This document shows, piece by piece, positions 11,769 to 22,385 of a stretch of DNA of 64,000 bases (position 1 is the stretch's first letter; each line of letters begins with the position of its first letter). Under the pieces are notes generated by a model. The model saw only the letters and a list, made by a program, of their open reading frames with translations. It ran no database searches and had not been told where the DNA came from. A program made the position numbers and the translations under genes. Source of the DNA: Skeletonema tropicum (taxonomy: Eukaryota > Bacillariophyta > Thalassiosirophyceae > Thalassiosirales > Thalassiosiraceae); NCBI GenBank assembly GCA_037178625.1, contig CM074146.1:868001-932000 (forward strand). Reading direction: 5' to 3'.

Positions 11769-11786
11769 GTATCATAAATAAGCTAG
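11769..11786 (-). promoter_or_regulatory. Conserved upstream block of left-arm MYND genes
   Basis: The + strand reads gtatcataaataagctag here, 103 bp upstream of copy 1. Nearly the same block lies 119 bp before copy 2 (13403-13420), 87 bp before copy 3 (15116-15133), 91 bp before copy 4 (16621-16637) and 99 bp before copy 5 (18031-18048). In most copies a ttttacgtactt..tatcatacag stretch adjoins it on the start-codon side. The fixed distance suggests a core promoter or 5'-leader element, though common descent alone could keep it. Confidence 0.5.
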
Positions 11787-11859
11787 CGCGCTAGCTCTCT
11801 ATGTATATTCCAACGATTCTTCTTGTGTAGTTCTGTGCTAACATGCTACCCCTGCAGAT

Positions 11860-11900
11860 GGAGGAAATGATGAAATGAAACACTAAAGGCGTATCATTGG
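11860..11900 (+). pseudogene. Duplicated 3' tail of HSF B
   Basis: A stretch matching the last codons of HSF B (GGNDEMKH and stop, at 10275-10302) and its immediate 3' flank lies here, upstream of MYND copy 1. It shows that the duplicated unit carried the HSF B tail together with a MYND gene. Confidence 0.75.
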
Positions 11901-12255
11901 TCGATGGATGGAGCTGGATGAAGCCTTCTATTGTTTCGTTGTTTGTTGTTGTTGAATGATCATCGGCCTTATTTGCGTAGATTATAACAGCAAGCGAACA
12001 GTTTTCACATATTCTTTGAATTCAATGTTCAAGTAGACCTCCTCGAATTATTGTCGATGAATTCTCATGGCCTTGACATGTTGTCCGTCTCGACACCCAA
12101 GTCATTGTTACAACGATTCCAGAAGTCAAAGTCTGATTGTGGCGATACGGTCAATGATCAAGCATAGCCTCAACTCTCGAAATGTTGAGACAGATAAAAA
12201 ATAGCAAGTAGACTTTGTGTTATCCGAATCTCTAGAGAGTAATATTACATTTTAA

Positions 12256-12360
12256 AAATTAACGGAAATCTTAAAGTACGTCATGGTTGGCCCTCCAGGG
12301 GCGAAATTATCTACAATTATCTAGAGCAATGTCACAAGTTACTACCCTTCGAGTGTAATG
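12256..12360 (-). mobile_element. Very short 5'-truncated retroposon copy
   Basis: A 105-bp insert flanked by 19-bp direct repeats (12237-12255 and 12361-12379, gagtaatattacattttaa). Its 3' end matches the 3' end of the insertion at 507-852 (ttaaagtacgtc, then ggccctc.aggggcgaaat). The empty site is seen between other MYND copies (10671-10690 and 15609-15630). The same 3' end with a different 5' cut point is typical of LINE-type insertion. Confidence 0.72.
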
Positions 12361-12471
12361 GAGTAATATTACATTTTAATCGTGTTCCACTGTGTATCCA
12401 GATAAGGATGATAAAAGTCCGCCTGCGCTGAGCTTGTCTGGGAAGAGGAAAGTACGAGAATGAGATGAAGA

Positions 12472-13284
12472 CTACTTATCAGCGTATATATCGCAATATG
12501 TCTTGTGGTTTGTCCAATCAAATACTTGGCATGCACGAGAACAATACGTTACAAATCGGCAACGACTGCAGTACATTGTTTTGCTGCGTTCCGTCATTCT
12601 ATTAGGAAGAGTGCATTGCGGATTGTAACAAACACCCATCTTTGTGATGGACTTCACTTCTTCATATTTCTCATCCAAGCAAGAGCAGGGAATGCGGTGC
12701 CGGAAGAATTTGACGAGAGTATGCATGTCGGCTTGGGATATTTCTTCCACTTTCGGCCAACTAATAAATGTTTGGGTCTTGTGCAAGCTAACTGCTGTCC
12801 ATTGCTCTAAATATCTCGCAAAAGTAGCGCAATCACGGGCACAATCATAATCGCCTGCCAGAATATGTTGCGTTCCACTAGCCAATAAGTTCGATATCGC
12901 CATTTTCATCTTGGCAGAATCAGACCACACCTCGGCAACGTCTGCCTTTGCCTTGGTATTATTCATTGCATCTACAAGGCAAGAAACAATCGGGCGGCCG
13001 GCTCTTGCAGCTTCAAAAAATGAGTCATGAAATGTTGTCACGAATTGAGAGGGAACGCCTTCATAAAGAGGATGGACACCATGATGGCATGGTATTGGCT
13101 GAAGAGGCGGCGCCGGCACCGGCGCATTTCTAGGCGCACTTCCATCCGAAGGCAATTGCTCTGTGTGCTCTTCCAGTTCATCATTCACCTGACGATCATT
13201 CCTCTCTTCTTCTTCCGCCGCTTCCCTGGCCTTGGCTTTGGCCGCCTTCCTAGCTTTGGCTGCGGCCTTCTTCCTTGACACCAT
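12472..13284 (-). CDS. MYND-finger family protein, left-arm copy 2
   Basis: 270 aa from the family ATG at 13284. The frame is open 18 codons further upstream but without an ATG. Basic KKAAAKARKAAKAKA N-terminus, acidic EEEERND linker, then a Pro/Ala stretch (NAPVPAPPLQPIPCHHG), the core AEVWNDSxKM-type block (here AEVWSDSAKMKMAIS) and KFFRHRIPCSCLDEKYEEV. All eight finger ligands are present (CYNPQC, YCSRC, YCSRAC, H, C). It ends CDIYADK. Very close to copies 3 and 4, so duplication or gene conversion is recent. Confidence 0.87.
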   Translation of the reverse strand: MVSRKKAAAKARKAAKAKAREAAEEEERNDRQVNDELEEHTEQLPSDGSAPRNAPVPAPPLQPIPCHHGVHPLYEGVPSQFVTTFHDSFFEAARAGRPIVSCLVDAMNNTKAKADVAEVWSDSAKMKMAISNLLASGTQHILAGDYDCARDCATFARYLEQWTAVSLHKTQTFISWPKVEEISQADMHTLVKFFRHRIPCSCLDEKYEEVKSITKMGVCYNPQCTLPNRMTERSKTMYCSRCRFVTYCSRACQVFDWTNHKTYCDIYADK

Positions 13285-13339
13285 TGCCACGGCCGAAGAT
13301 ATTAAGGTGCACCTCACCACGGGAACAAACGACCTCACA

Positions 13340-14213
13340 AAATGAAAGAAAAAAGCTGTAAGAAAACGCTATTTATGTAGAATGATACTAATACGAGTGA
13401 AAGTATGATAAATAAGCTACTCTCACTTACATATATACTTCTTTCATTCATTCCACCCTCTCTCTCTCCTCAGAGAGATTCTTCTGCTGTAGTTCTTGTC
13501 AGCATCCCGATCTCCCTGCTTTGAATCGACGTTATTGATAGATTAGATAAAAGATAAAGATAATAATTAAAGTATTTCTGTATAATCGTCATCATCATCA
13601 TCTACATACGTGTAAGCTATCAATAATTCTTGAAGTCACAGAAGAGTAAAGTCTCGCTTTTGTTGCATGGTCGTCAGGCTAAACGAACTCTTCCCACATA
13701 ATCTTTGTGCCAGTGTAGTGATTGCACCTCATATTATTGTCGATATTTTCTATGGCTTTGGCCTGGGTGCTTTGTTCCAATGTCATCGTGTATTGATGCA
13801 TATATTATTTCGTTATTTGTTGCACGATCGTCGGGCTTATTTGCGTAGATTATTAAGCAAGCAAATATTTGATATCATGGTTCACGTAGGATACCTCCTT
13901 GAATTATTGTCGATGATTTCTCATGGCCTTGACATGTTGTCTCGACGCCCAAGTCATTGTTACAACGATTCCAGAGCGTCAAAGTCTGATTGTGGCGATA
14001 CGGTCAATGGTCAAGCATAGCCTCAACTATCGAAATGTTGAGACAGATAAAAAATAGCAAGTAGACTTTATGTTATCCGAATCTCTAGAGTAAGATTACA
14101 TTACATTTTGATCGTGTGCCATTTTCTATCCAGATATGCAAAGCATGATAGAAGCCGATAGAAGACCGCCTGCGCTTCTCCGGGAAGAGGAGAGTACGAA
14201 AATGAGACGAAGA
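13340..14213. other. Spacer between MYND copies 2 and 3
   Basis: Contains the conserved upstream block of copy 2 (13403-13420), a CT/GAGAGA patch, and spacer sequence also found downstream of HSF B. The frame at 13667-14020 lies in this duplicated non-coding sequence and is not supported as a gene. Confidence 0.6.
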
Positions 14214-15029
14214 TTACTTATCAGCGTATATATCACAATGAGCCTTGTGGTTCGTGAAATCAGCTAATTGACATTCACGAGAACAATACGTTACAAGTCG
14301 GCATCGACTACAGTACATTGTTTTGCTGCGTTCCGTCATTCGATTAGGAAGAGTGCATTGCGGATTGTAACAAACACCCATCTTTGTGATGGACTTCACT
14401 TCTTCATATTTCTCATCCAAACATGAGCAGGGAATGCGGTGCCGGAAGAATTTGACGAGTGTGTGCATGTCGGCTTGGGATATTTCTTCTACTTTCGGCC
14501 AACTAATAAATGTTTGGGTCTTGTGCAAGCAAACTGCTGCCCATTGCTCCAAGTACCTAGCGAAAATAGCAGCCGTCTTGGCACGATCATCAGCACCTTT
14601 TAGAATGTGTTGCGTTCCTATACCCAATAAGCTTGATATCGCCATTTTCATCTTGGCAGAATCAGACCACACCTCGGCAACGTCTGCCTTTGCCTTGGTA
14701 TTATTCGCAGCGTCTACAAGGCAAGAAAGAATCGGGCGGCCGCATTCACCTGAAGCTTCATAAAATGATTCTGTAAATGTTGTCACGAATTGAGAGGGAA
14801 CGCCTTCATAAAGAGGATGGACACTGTGCTGGCATGGTATTGGCTGAAGAGGCGGCGCCGGCACCGGCGCATTTCTAGGCGCACTTGCATCCAAAGGCAA
14901 TTGCTCTGTGTGCTCTTCCAGTTCATCATTCACCTGACGATTATTCCTCTCTTCTTCTTCCGCCGCTTCCCTAGCCTTGGCTTTGGCAGCCTTCCGTGCT
15001 TTGCCGGCGGCCTTCTTCCTCGATACCAT
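14214..15029 (-). CDS. MYND-finger family protein, left-arm copy 3
   Basis: 271 aa from the family ATG at 15029; an in-frame ATG at 15059 would add ten residues (MPYLISSVVA). Same plan as copy 2: basic N-terminus, acidic linker, NAPVPAPPLQPIPC segment, AEVWSDSAKMKMAISSLLG core, KFFRHRIPCSCLDEKYEEV and a complete finger (CYNPQC, YCSRCRLVTYCSREC, H, C), ending CDIYADK. The finger third loop (QLADFTNHKAH) differs from copies 1, 2 and 4 (QVFDWTNHKT). Confidence 0.87.
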   Translation of the reverse strand: MVSRKKAAGKARKAAKAKAREAAEEEERNNRQVNDELEEHTEQLPLDASAPRNAPVPAPPLQPIPCQHSVHPLYEGVPSQFVTTFTESFYEASGECGRPILSCLVDAANNTKAKADVAEVWSDSAKMKMAISSLLGIGTQHILKGADDRAKTAAIFARYLEQWAAVCLHKTQTFISWPKVEEISQADMHTLVKFFRHRIPCSCLDEKYEEVKSITKMGVCYNPQCTLPNRMTERSKTMYCSRCRLVTYCSRECQLADFTNHKAHCDIYADK

Positions 15030-15180
15030 TGCCACGACCGAAGATATTAAGTATGGCATGGTGCATCTCACAAATGAAAATGATGGAAAAGTTTTACGTA
15101 CTTCTTATCATACGGGTATGATAAATAAGCTAGTTCTCTACATACACATTCCAACGATTCTTCTTGTGTAGTTCTCCTAG

Positions 15181-15242
15181 CTAGTGCTTACCCAATGCTG
15201 CACCACTGCAGATGGAGGAAATGATGAAATGAAACACTAAAG
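15181..15242 (+). pseudogene. Second duplicated 3' tail of HSF B
   Basis: About 60 bp match HSF B 10237-10302 (codons for SAYPYAAPP, then GGNDEMKH and stop), followed by the HSF B 3' flank. It lies upstream of MYND copy 3. It preserves more of the HSF end than the copy at 11860. Confidence 0.78.
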
Positions 15243-15720
15243 GCTGTATGATTGGTTGATGGATGGAGCTGGATGAAGCCTTTTGCGAAGATACAGTTGA
15301 TGCATATATTATTTCGTTGTTTGTTGCAGCATGATCATCGGCCTCATTTGTGTAGATTATATTACAACAGCAAGCGAACAGTTTTCACATATTCTTTGAC
15401 ATCAATGTTCACGTAGACCTCCTCGAATTATTGTCGATGATTTCTCATGGCCTTGACATGTTGTCCGTCTCGACACCCAAGTCATTGTTACAACGATTCC
15501 AGAAGTCAAAGTCTGATTGTGGCGATACGGTCTATGATCAAGCATAGCCTCAACTCTCGAAATGTTGAGACAGATAAGTAGCACGATGACTTTATGTTAT
15601 CCGAATCTCTAGAGTAATATTACGTTTTTATCGTGTTCCACTGTGTATCCAGATAAGGATGATAGAAGCCGATAGAAGTCGACTGCGCTTGTCTGGGGAG
15701 AGGAGAGTATGAGATGGAGA

Positions 15721-16530
15721 CTACTTATCAGCGTACATATCGCAATAAGTCTTGTGGTTTGTCCAATCAAATACTTGACATGCACGAGAACAGTACGTTA
15801 CATTTCGGCAACGACTGCAATACATTGTTTTGCTGCGTTCCGTCATTCTATTAGGAAGAGTGCACATCTCGTTGTAGCAAACCCCTATCTTTGTTATACC
15901 CTTCACTTCTTCATATTTCTCATCCAAGCAAGAGCAGGGAATGCGGTGCCGGAAGAATTTGACCAGTGTGTGCATGTCGGCATGGTATATTTCATTCAAT
16001 TTCGGCGAACTAATATTTGTTTGGGTCTTGTACAAGCTAACTGCTGCCCATTCCTCCAAATACCATGCAAGAGTAGCATCATCACGGGCATTATCATAAT
16101 AACCTTTCAGAATGTGTTGCGTTCCCCTACCCAATAAGCTTGATATCGCCATTTTCATCTTGGCAGAATCATTCCACACCTCGGCAAAGTGTGTCTCGGT
16201 ATCATTCATTGCATCTAGAAGGCAAGAAGAAATCGCACGGTCGCCGTCTCCTGCAGCTTCATAAAATGAGTCTTGAAATGTTGTCACGAATTTAGAGTGA
16301 ATGCCCTCATAAAGAGGATGGACACTATGCTGGCATGGTATAGGCTGAAGAGGCGGCGCCGGCACCGGCGCATTTCTAGGCGCACTTGCATCCGAAGGCA
16401 ATTGCTCTGTGTGCTCTTCCAGTTCATCATTCACCTGACGATTATTCCTCTCTTCTTCTTCCGCCGCTTCCCTAGCCTTGGCTTTGGCAGCCTTCCGTGC
16501 TTTGCCGGCGGCCTTCTTCCTCGATACCAT
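15721..16530 (-). CDS. MYND-finger family protein, left-arm copy 4
   Basis: 269 aa from the family ATG at 16530. N-terminus, acidic linker and NAPVPAPPLQPIPC segment are almost identical to copies 2 and 3, while the second half (AEVWNDSAKMKMAISSLLGRGTQHI region) is closer to copy 1, suggesting a mosaic formed by gene conversion. Finger ligands are complete (CYNEMC, YCSRC, YCSRAC, H, C); ends CDMYADK. Confidence 0.87.
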   Translation of the reverse strand: MVSRKKAAGKARKAAKAKAREAAEEEERNNRQVNDELEEHTEQLPSDASAPRNAPVPAPPLQPIPCQHSVHPLYEGIHSKFVTTFQDSFYEAAGDGDRAISSCLLDAMNDTETHFAEVWNDSAKMKMAISSLLGRGTQHILKGYYDNARDDATLAWYLEEWAAVSLYKTQTNISSPKLNEIYHADMHTLVKFFRHRIPCSCLDEKYEEVKGITKIGVCYNEMCTLPNRMTERSKTMYCSRCRNVTYCSRACQVFDWTNHKTYCDMYADK

Positions 16531-17138
16531 TGCCACGACCGAAGATATTATGGTGCACCTACAAGAAAAATAATCATGATGAAAATGACGGAAAAGTTTT
16601 ACGTACTCTTTATCATACAGGTATGGTAAATAAGCAGCTCACTACTCACTACATACTATCATATTCCAACGATTCTTCTTGTATGTGTAGTTCTTGTCAG
16701 TATCCCATCTCATGCTTCCAATCGATGCCATTGATAGATTAGATAGGAGATGAAAAGATAATGATTCAAGTATTTCTGTATCATCGTCATCATCTACTTA
16801 CGTGTAAGCTGCTATATAACAGTTCTTGAAGTCGCAAAGGCAGGATAGGAGTCTTGCTCTTGTTTTCCACATATTTTATGCGAATAGTGATGACACCTCA
16901 CATTAATAATGTCAATGTTTTCTATCCATGGCCTGGGTCTATGATCAAGCACAGCCTCTACACTCTCGAAATGTTGAGACAGATAAAAAATAGCAAGTAG
17001 ACGTTATGTTATCCGAATCTCACTAGAGTAATATTACATTTTTATCGTGTTCCATTGTGTATCCAGATAAATGATAGAAGCCGATAGAAGACCGCCTGAG
17101 CTCGCCTGAGAAGAAGAGAGACGAGAATGAGAAATAGA

Positions 17139-17932
17139 CTACTTATCAGCGTATATATCGCAACAAGTCTTGTGGTTTGTCCAATCAAATACTTGGCATG
17201 CACGAGAACAATATGTTGCACATCGGCATCGACTGCAATACATTGTTTTGCTGCGTTCCGTCATTCGATTAGGAAGAGTACACTGAGGGTTAAAGCACAT
17301 GCCCATCTTTGTTATACCCTTCACTTCTTCATATTTCTCATCCAAGCAAGAGCAGGGAATGCGGTGCCGGTAGAATTTGACCAGTGTGTGCATGTCGGCT
17401 TGGGATATTTCTTCCACTTTCGGCCAACAAATAAATGTTTGGGTATTGTGTAAGTTTGCTGCTACATGTTGCTCGAGATACCTGGCAAAAATAGCAGTCA
17501 TCTTGGCATTATCATAATCACCATGTAGAATATGTTGCGTTCCTAAAGCCAAAAAATTGATATCGCCATTTTCATCTTGGCAGAATCATTCCACACCTCG
17601 GCAAAGTCTGCCTTGGTATTATTCATACCATCTACAAGGCAACGCGAAAGCAGACGGTCGCCGTCACCTGCAGCTTCATAACATGATTGTGTGAATGCAT
17701 GCACAAATTGATAGGGAACGCCTTCATAAAGAGGATGGACGCCATGCTGGCATGATGTTGGTTGAATAATCGGCGCCGGCGCAGTACGATACGGACTTGC
17801 TTGCGCCGCTAACGATTGCTCGAGTTCATCATTCACCTGAAGAATATTCCTCTCTTCTTCTTTCGCCTCTTCCCTAGCCTTGGCTTTGGCCGCCTTCCTT
17901 GCTTTGCCGGCGGCCTTCTTCCTCGATACCAT
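17139..17932 (-). pseudogene. MYND-finger family copy 5, frameshifted
   Basis: The family ATG is at 17932 and the first frame runs to 17543; the second frame, 17552-17139, carries the rest. The break falls in a T-run (minus strand caattttttggc, about 17548-17558) in the middle of the AISSLLG motif. Both halves are otherwise intact: basic N-terminus, AEVWNDSAKMKM core, KFYRHRIPCSCLDEKYEEV (FFRH changed to FYRH) and a full finger (CFNPQC, YCSRC, YCSRAC, H, C). Either a young pseudogene or a homopolymer sequencing error. Confidence 0.8.
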
Positions 17933-18048
17933 TGCCACGACCGAAGAAATTATGGTGCATCTCACAAACGAAAAATCCTGAAAGATGAAAATGATTGATG
18001 GAAAAGCTTTACGTACTTCTTATCATACAGGTATGATAAATAAGCTAG

Positions 18049-18699
18049 TTCTCTACATACATATTCCAACGATTCTTCTTGTGTAGGTAACAGAAATTGT
18101 AGTTCTTTCGTATCCCTCTCTTCTCTCTTCTAATCGATGCCATTGATAGATTAGATAGGAGATGAAAAGATAATGATTCAAGTATTTCTCTCTCTTCTAA
18201 TCGATGCCATTGATAGATTAGATAGGAGATGAAAAGATAATGATTCAAGTATTTCTGTATCATCGTCATCGTCGTCATCATCTACTCACGTGTACGCTGC
18301 TAACAGTTCTAAAGGCAGGACAGGAGCTTGCTCTTGTTTTCCACATATTTTATGCGAATAGTGATGACACCTCACATTAATATTGGCAATGTCTTTGATA
18401 TCAATGTTCACGTAGACTCCATGGCCTGTATACTTTGGTCCAATGTCATCGTGCAGAAAGATACAAGAACATTCTAGTTCTAGTCTTATGATGGATACGG
18501 TCAATGACAAGCATGGCCCCAGCTTTCGAAATAGTCTGATGTACGTAATCAGAATGTTTCTCTAAAGTAAATTATTTATATTCGCATCTTGTTCCATTGT
18601 GTGTCCAGATACGTGAAGAATGATAGAAGTACATAGAAGTCCGTCTGAGCTTGCCTGGGAAGGGGAGAGTAGTAAGTGATGTACGTTCGATATCGATGC
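18049..18699. other. Spacer with a short tandem duplication
   Basis: Holds a roughly 63-bp direct repeat (18120-18182 and 18190-18255; both contain cttctaatcgatgccattgatag and a gatgaaaagataatgattcaagtattt core). The same sequence occurs once near 16715-16780. No gene is seen. Confidence 0.6.
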
Positions 18700-19530
18700 T
18701 TACACACTCTGCAGTTTGGGTTCAAACATAGTCCTTACTGCAACGCATTCGTCACAATGTAATCTGTGCGTTTTCCAATCGACTCTTTGGCATTCACGGG
18801 AGCAATAGGTTACACATCGGCATCGACTGCAATACTTTGTTTCGCTGCGTGCAGTCATTCTTCTAGGAAGAGTGCACTGCAGGTTGAAGCAGAGGCCCAT
18901 TTTGGTGATGGACTTCACTTCTTCGTATTTCTTATCCAAGCAAGTGCAGGGGATGCGGTGCCGGAAGAATTTTACGAGTGTGTGCAGATCGGCTTGCCAT
19001 GTTTCATTTAGCTTTGCCATGTTGTATACAGCTTGAGTTTGATTCAACTCTACTGCAATGTATTGCTCAAAATACCTAGCAAGAGCAGCATTCTTCCGTG
19101 CATTCTCATAATAACCTACCAGAGTAGCATGCGTTCCCATACTCAAACAGCATGACACCGCAAATTTCATCTTGGCAGAGTCATTCCACACCTCGGCAAA
19201 TTCAACCACAGTTGCAAATCTCGCTACTTTGAGGCATTCTGGAAGTGAACGGTCGCCGTCTCTCATAGCTTCACAAAATGATCTGTCATATGTAGTCACA
19301 AATGCATAGATAATGCTGTCCGAAGAAACAACAGCACCATGACGGCATGATATTGTTGGCCGTGCAGTACGATACCGATTTGCACTTGCAGCCGAACGCA
19401 ATTGCTCTGACTGTTCTTCCAATTCATCATTCACCTGATTTTTATTCCCCTTCTCTTCTTCCGCCGCCTCCATAGCCTTGGCTTTGGCTGCCTTCCTAGC
19501 TTTGCCTGCGGCCTTCTTTCTCGATACCAT
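18700..19530 (-). CDS. MYND-finger family protein, left-arm copy 6
   Basis: 276 aa from the ATG at 19530. A more diverged member: linker EEEKGNKNQVNDELEEQSE, no Pro-rich segment, core AEVWNDSAKMKFAVSCCLS, KFFRHRIPCTCLDKKYEEV. Finger ligands are complete (CFNLQC, YCSRC, YCSREC, H, C). The C-terminus is about 15 residues longer than copies 1-5 and adds Cys residues (DECVAVRTMFEPKLQSV). Its promoter-proximal region, about 100 bp upstream, is interrupted by the 2.2-kb transposon at 19633. Confidence 0.86.
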   Translation of the reverse strand: MVSRKKAAGKARKAAKAKAMEAAEEEKGNKNQVNDELEEQSEQLRSAASANRYRTARPTISCRHGAVVSSDSIIYAFVTTYDRSFCEAMRDGDRSLPECLKVARFATVVEFAEVWNDSAKMKFAVSCCLSMGTHATLVGYYENARKNAALARYFEQYIAVELNQTQAVYNMAKLNETWQADLHTLVKFFRHRIPCTCLDKKYEEVKSITKMGLCFNLQCTLPRRMTARSETKYCSRCRCVTYCSRECQRVDWKTHRLHCDECVAVRTMFEPKLQSV

Positions 19531-19632
19531 TGCCCGACATGAAGATTACGCCTTATGGTGTGATCTCTCCCATCCCACAAAATGAAACAAAAAAGAGAGC
19601 CTTGGCTTGAAGAAAGACTCTATGTACAAATG

Positions 19633-21821
19633 TACCGTCGGGCATCCTCGCGTGTTTATGATCTAGCGGGCCTGCGTCCTTTGTTTGCCCCCCGCCGCCC
19701 CCTTTTTCATAGCTAGGTAATCGCTAACTATTTGACACACATGTGCGTTGAGGTGCCCCACCACCACACCATGGTGCAATTCCGAAAAATGGTGTTCCGC
19801 CATGCCCGACTATCCCTACTAGTTCAGAAACTGCCTCGTGCGCAAGTTGGGAAGCCTTAGATTTTGTATTATTGGCTGCGGACTGGTTTCCTTGTTTTTG
19901 TGTGGTTAAATCGCCATCTAAATTGATACATCTCTCACAACATCGTGCCATGGCGTTTATCTAAAGTCCACGCACCACTCCGAGCAGCAATCGTCCATAT
20001 GCTGGATCATAATGACGCCCTAAGCATATTATTTACCATCGACAAGCTCGCCGTGATGTGCAACGTAGCAGCAGGTCTGGATGATGAGGGGATTCATTTG
20101 ACAACAGGAGAATTATGTAATGCCTCCAAAAAATCAAACGACACCACCACCCTACCACCCCTATGAGGGGATGTGGACAGCGACACAAACACCTACTTCG
20201 TTATGAAGGGCGCAGGCCTCCAAAACCACCATGTATTACTTCTGCCGGACAGTTCGAATCGAATGATGAGCGGGTAGGCAACCCTTTGACCGAAATGGAC
20301 GTCTTTATTACATGTTGGATGGAAGAGCGGGTAGGTGGCATGTGTGTTGGATAATGACATTCAGGATGGGTTACTTCTTATGGACTGCGGTGATGGGTAC
20401 GATTGCAGCGAGACACGCCGAGGCAGGGTTTCCGAGAGACATAATTATGGTGTGACCCAGTTCCTTCTACCCTAGGGAGCAACTTCCGTAGCAAAAAAAC
20501 ATCAATTGAGAAAGGAAAGTTGTTCACATGACAATAATCACAACCTTCAAGCACTGTTTGGTGCAGAAGAATCAACGTTCGGTTAGGGTGCACTCCACAT
20601 TGCGGCTGTGATCAACTCACGATACGGTGCATCGGACGAGCAACTGAGATGATTATTGTTGGCTGGACGAAAGCGCTGTTGCATGAGCTTGACATTAAAG
20701 ATATTGATGTATCTAATATTGTCAAGGGATGCCCATCTAGGAGGACTTATAATCGAAATTTAGCTAGTCTTGCGGCTGATTGCATGATTATTGTCTTGTA
20801 AGAAATCATGGATGAGGGGGCAAAGCATTTTAACCTAATCACTGGTTATGGCAAACGAGCAGGGCTTGAACGCTCGTCAATATTTTAGTTTGAGCTGGTT
20901 GGGAGGTGAGAAAAAGACTAAAGAAGACAACTAAATTACATTGTCTTGGTGTGGACACAAGTGCTTATGGCGCTAATGGTTATGCACTGGACGCAGTCAA
21001 GAAGTCGCTTGAGGAGTTCTCTGGACTGTACGGTTTCAAAGTGACCGCGATTACTGGAGATGGAGATGCCGGCGGCGGTGTTTCTTGTTCACAATGTACG
21101 AGCAGCTTTGGTAAAGGCTAGTAGAGGATGAGATCAACTACTTGATGCATGCACTAAACAAGTGTCTTGAATCTGCGGGACAATATACGTTTGGGCAGCA
21201 AGGGTTGAACAAAAGACTGTTATTTATTTCAACCAACTGTTGGAAGCTAACAAGGAGGAAGGATGCAATAAACTCGATGGTAAACATTGCTTGGACGAAA
21301 TCTATGCTACTGTTGTACATATAATATCATTGAACGACGACACAGACACATGACAGCAATCTTCGCCCAAGGACAGGGGCAACACGGCTTGATAACAATG
21401 ACGGTAAGTATTTCGTCCTGCAAACAAAGCTTGGGAAAAGCCGCAGGGAAAAGCAAAACGAAATGGGAAAGTGAAAAGGGTGTAAATACATGAAAACACC
21501 ATTATTTTAAGAACAACACATCTCATGTCTGACTTCACACATGTAAATCTAGATGACTTGAAATTGATTAATCAATAGCTTGCTTACAAAGGCTTCCCAA
21601 CTTGCGCACACACATGGCACTATTACATCATAGGAAGGACGAGGTTGCTCATTACTCGGCGCAAGTTCGGACTCGGTCCATCATGTAGGGGCAGGCTGCA
21701 CCCTTTTCGTTCTAGCGATCATCTAGCGATTGCCCACGAAAACCCACAAAAACAGTCGAAAAAGGGGGGAACCCACAATTACGCCCGACAGATCATAAAC
21801 ACGCGAGGATGCCCGACGGTA
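19633..21821. mobile_element. DNA transposon remnant, 2.2 kb, 32-bp terminal inverted repeats
   Basis: Both ends carry taccgtcgggcatcctcgcg and continue as a 32-bp inverted match (19633-19664 and 21790-21821). The flanks carry a 5-bp duplication aaatg (19628-19632 and 21822-21826). The uninterrupted target is present in the paralogous promoter at about 24740-24760 (gtacaaattatcatacagg). Inside are broken plus-strand frames of one protein: around 19945-20110 (HMLDHNDALSILFTIDKLA), 20640-20800, and 20906-21121 (CLGVDTSAYGANGYALDAVK, then VTAITGDGDAGGG). The spaced acidic residues could belong to a DDE-type transposase, but I cannot place the superfamily. Confidence 0.8.
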
Positions 21822-21911
21822 AAATGATCATACAGGTGTATGATAAAGAAGCTAGCCCTCGAGATATGTACATCTATCTTTCCAACCACTATTTCAGATG
21901 TTGTGTAGCTT

Positions 21912-22385
21912 GTGAGCATTCCACCACTCTCCTACCACCAATTGCCTCAAGCTGCAAAAAACAAGAGAGGATTGCTCAGAGCTCCGATGAACAATGGGTG
22001 CTCTATCAGCCTCTTCGTCTTCCGTCCAACGTCTGATCCTAACTACGAGAGCGATGCGCGGGAGCCGAGGGGAAGGAAAGACGGGAAAGACCTGCTCGTG
22101 CGGGTCAAGTCTCCCGATGAGTACCTCAACTCCCTCCAAAGCTCGGTCCCACACGTCATCCTCCCTCTCACAAACTCATCGTGGATCGTGGTTCTCATCC
22201 AAACCAGCCCACCAGAAATTCTACGGTCACTCCTACACAGCACCCCCCCCCCCTCAAGATCTACTTCCTCCAACAATTCGGTCTTGCCTGCACCAAGGCG
22301 TTCGCTATCCACATCCGTCGACAAATTCGTACCCAGCAGGCCCCACAGGCATCTTCGGAACCAACCTGAGTCCCTCCAGGTTTAA
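21912..22385 (+). other. Unassigned open frames, possible gene fragment
   Basis: A 157-codon frame with the segment DLLVRVKSPDEYLNSLQSSV, followed after a poly-C run (22245-22255) in another frame by IYFLQQFGLACTKAFAIHIR. The composition looks protein-like but there is no recognised domain, and overlapping frames on the other strand are also open. It may be a captured gene fragment. It does not resemble the spacers of the MYND array. Confidence 0.25.

Noticed and set aside
13667..14020. 117-codon plus-strand frame
   Set aside because: Lies in duplicated spacer that is non-coding between other copies.
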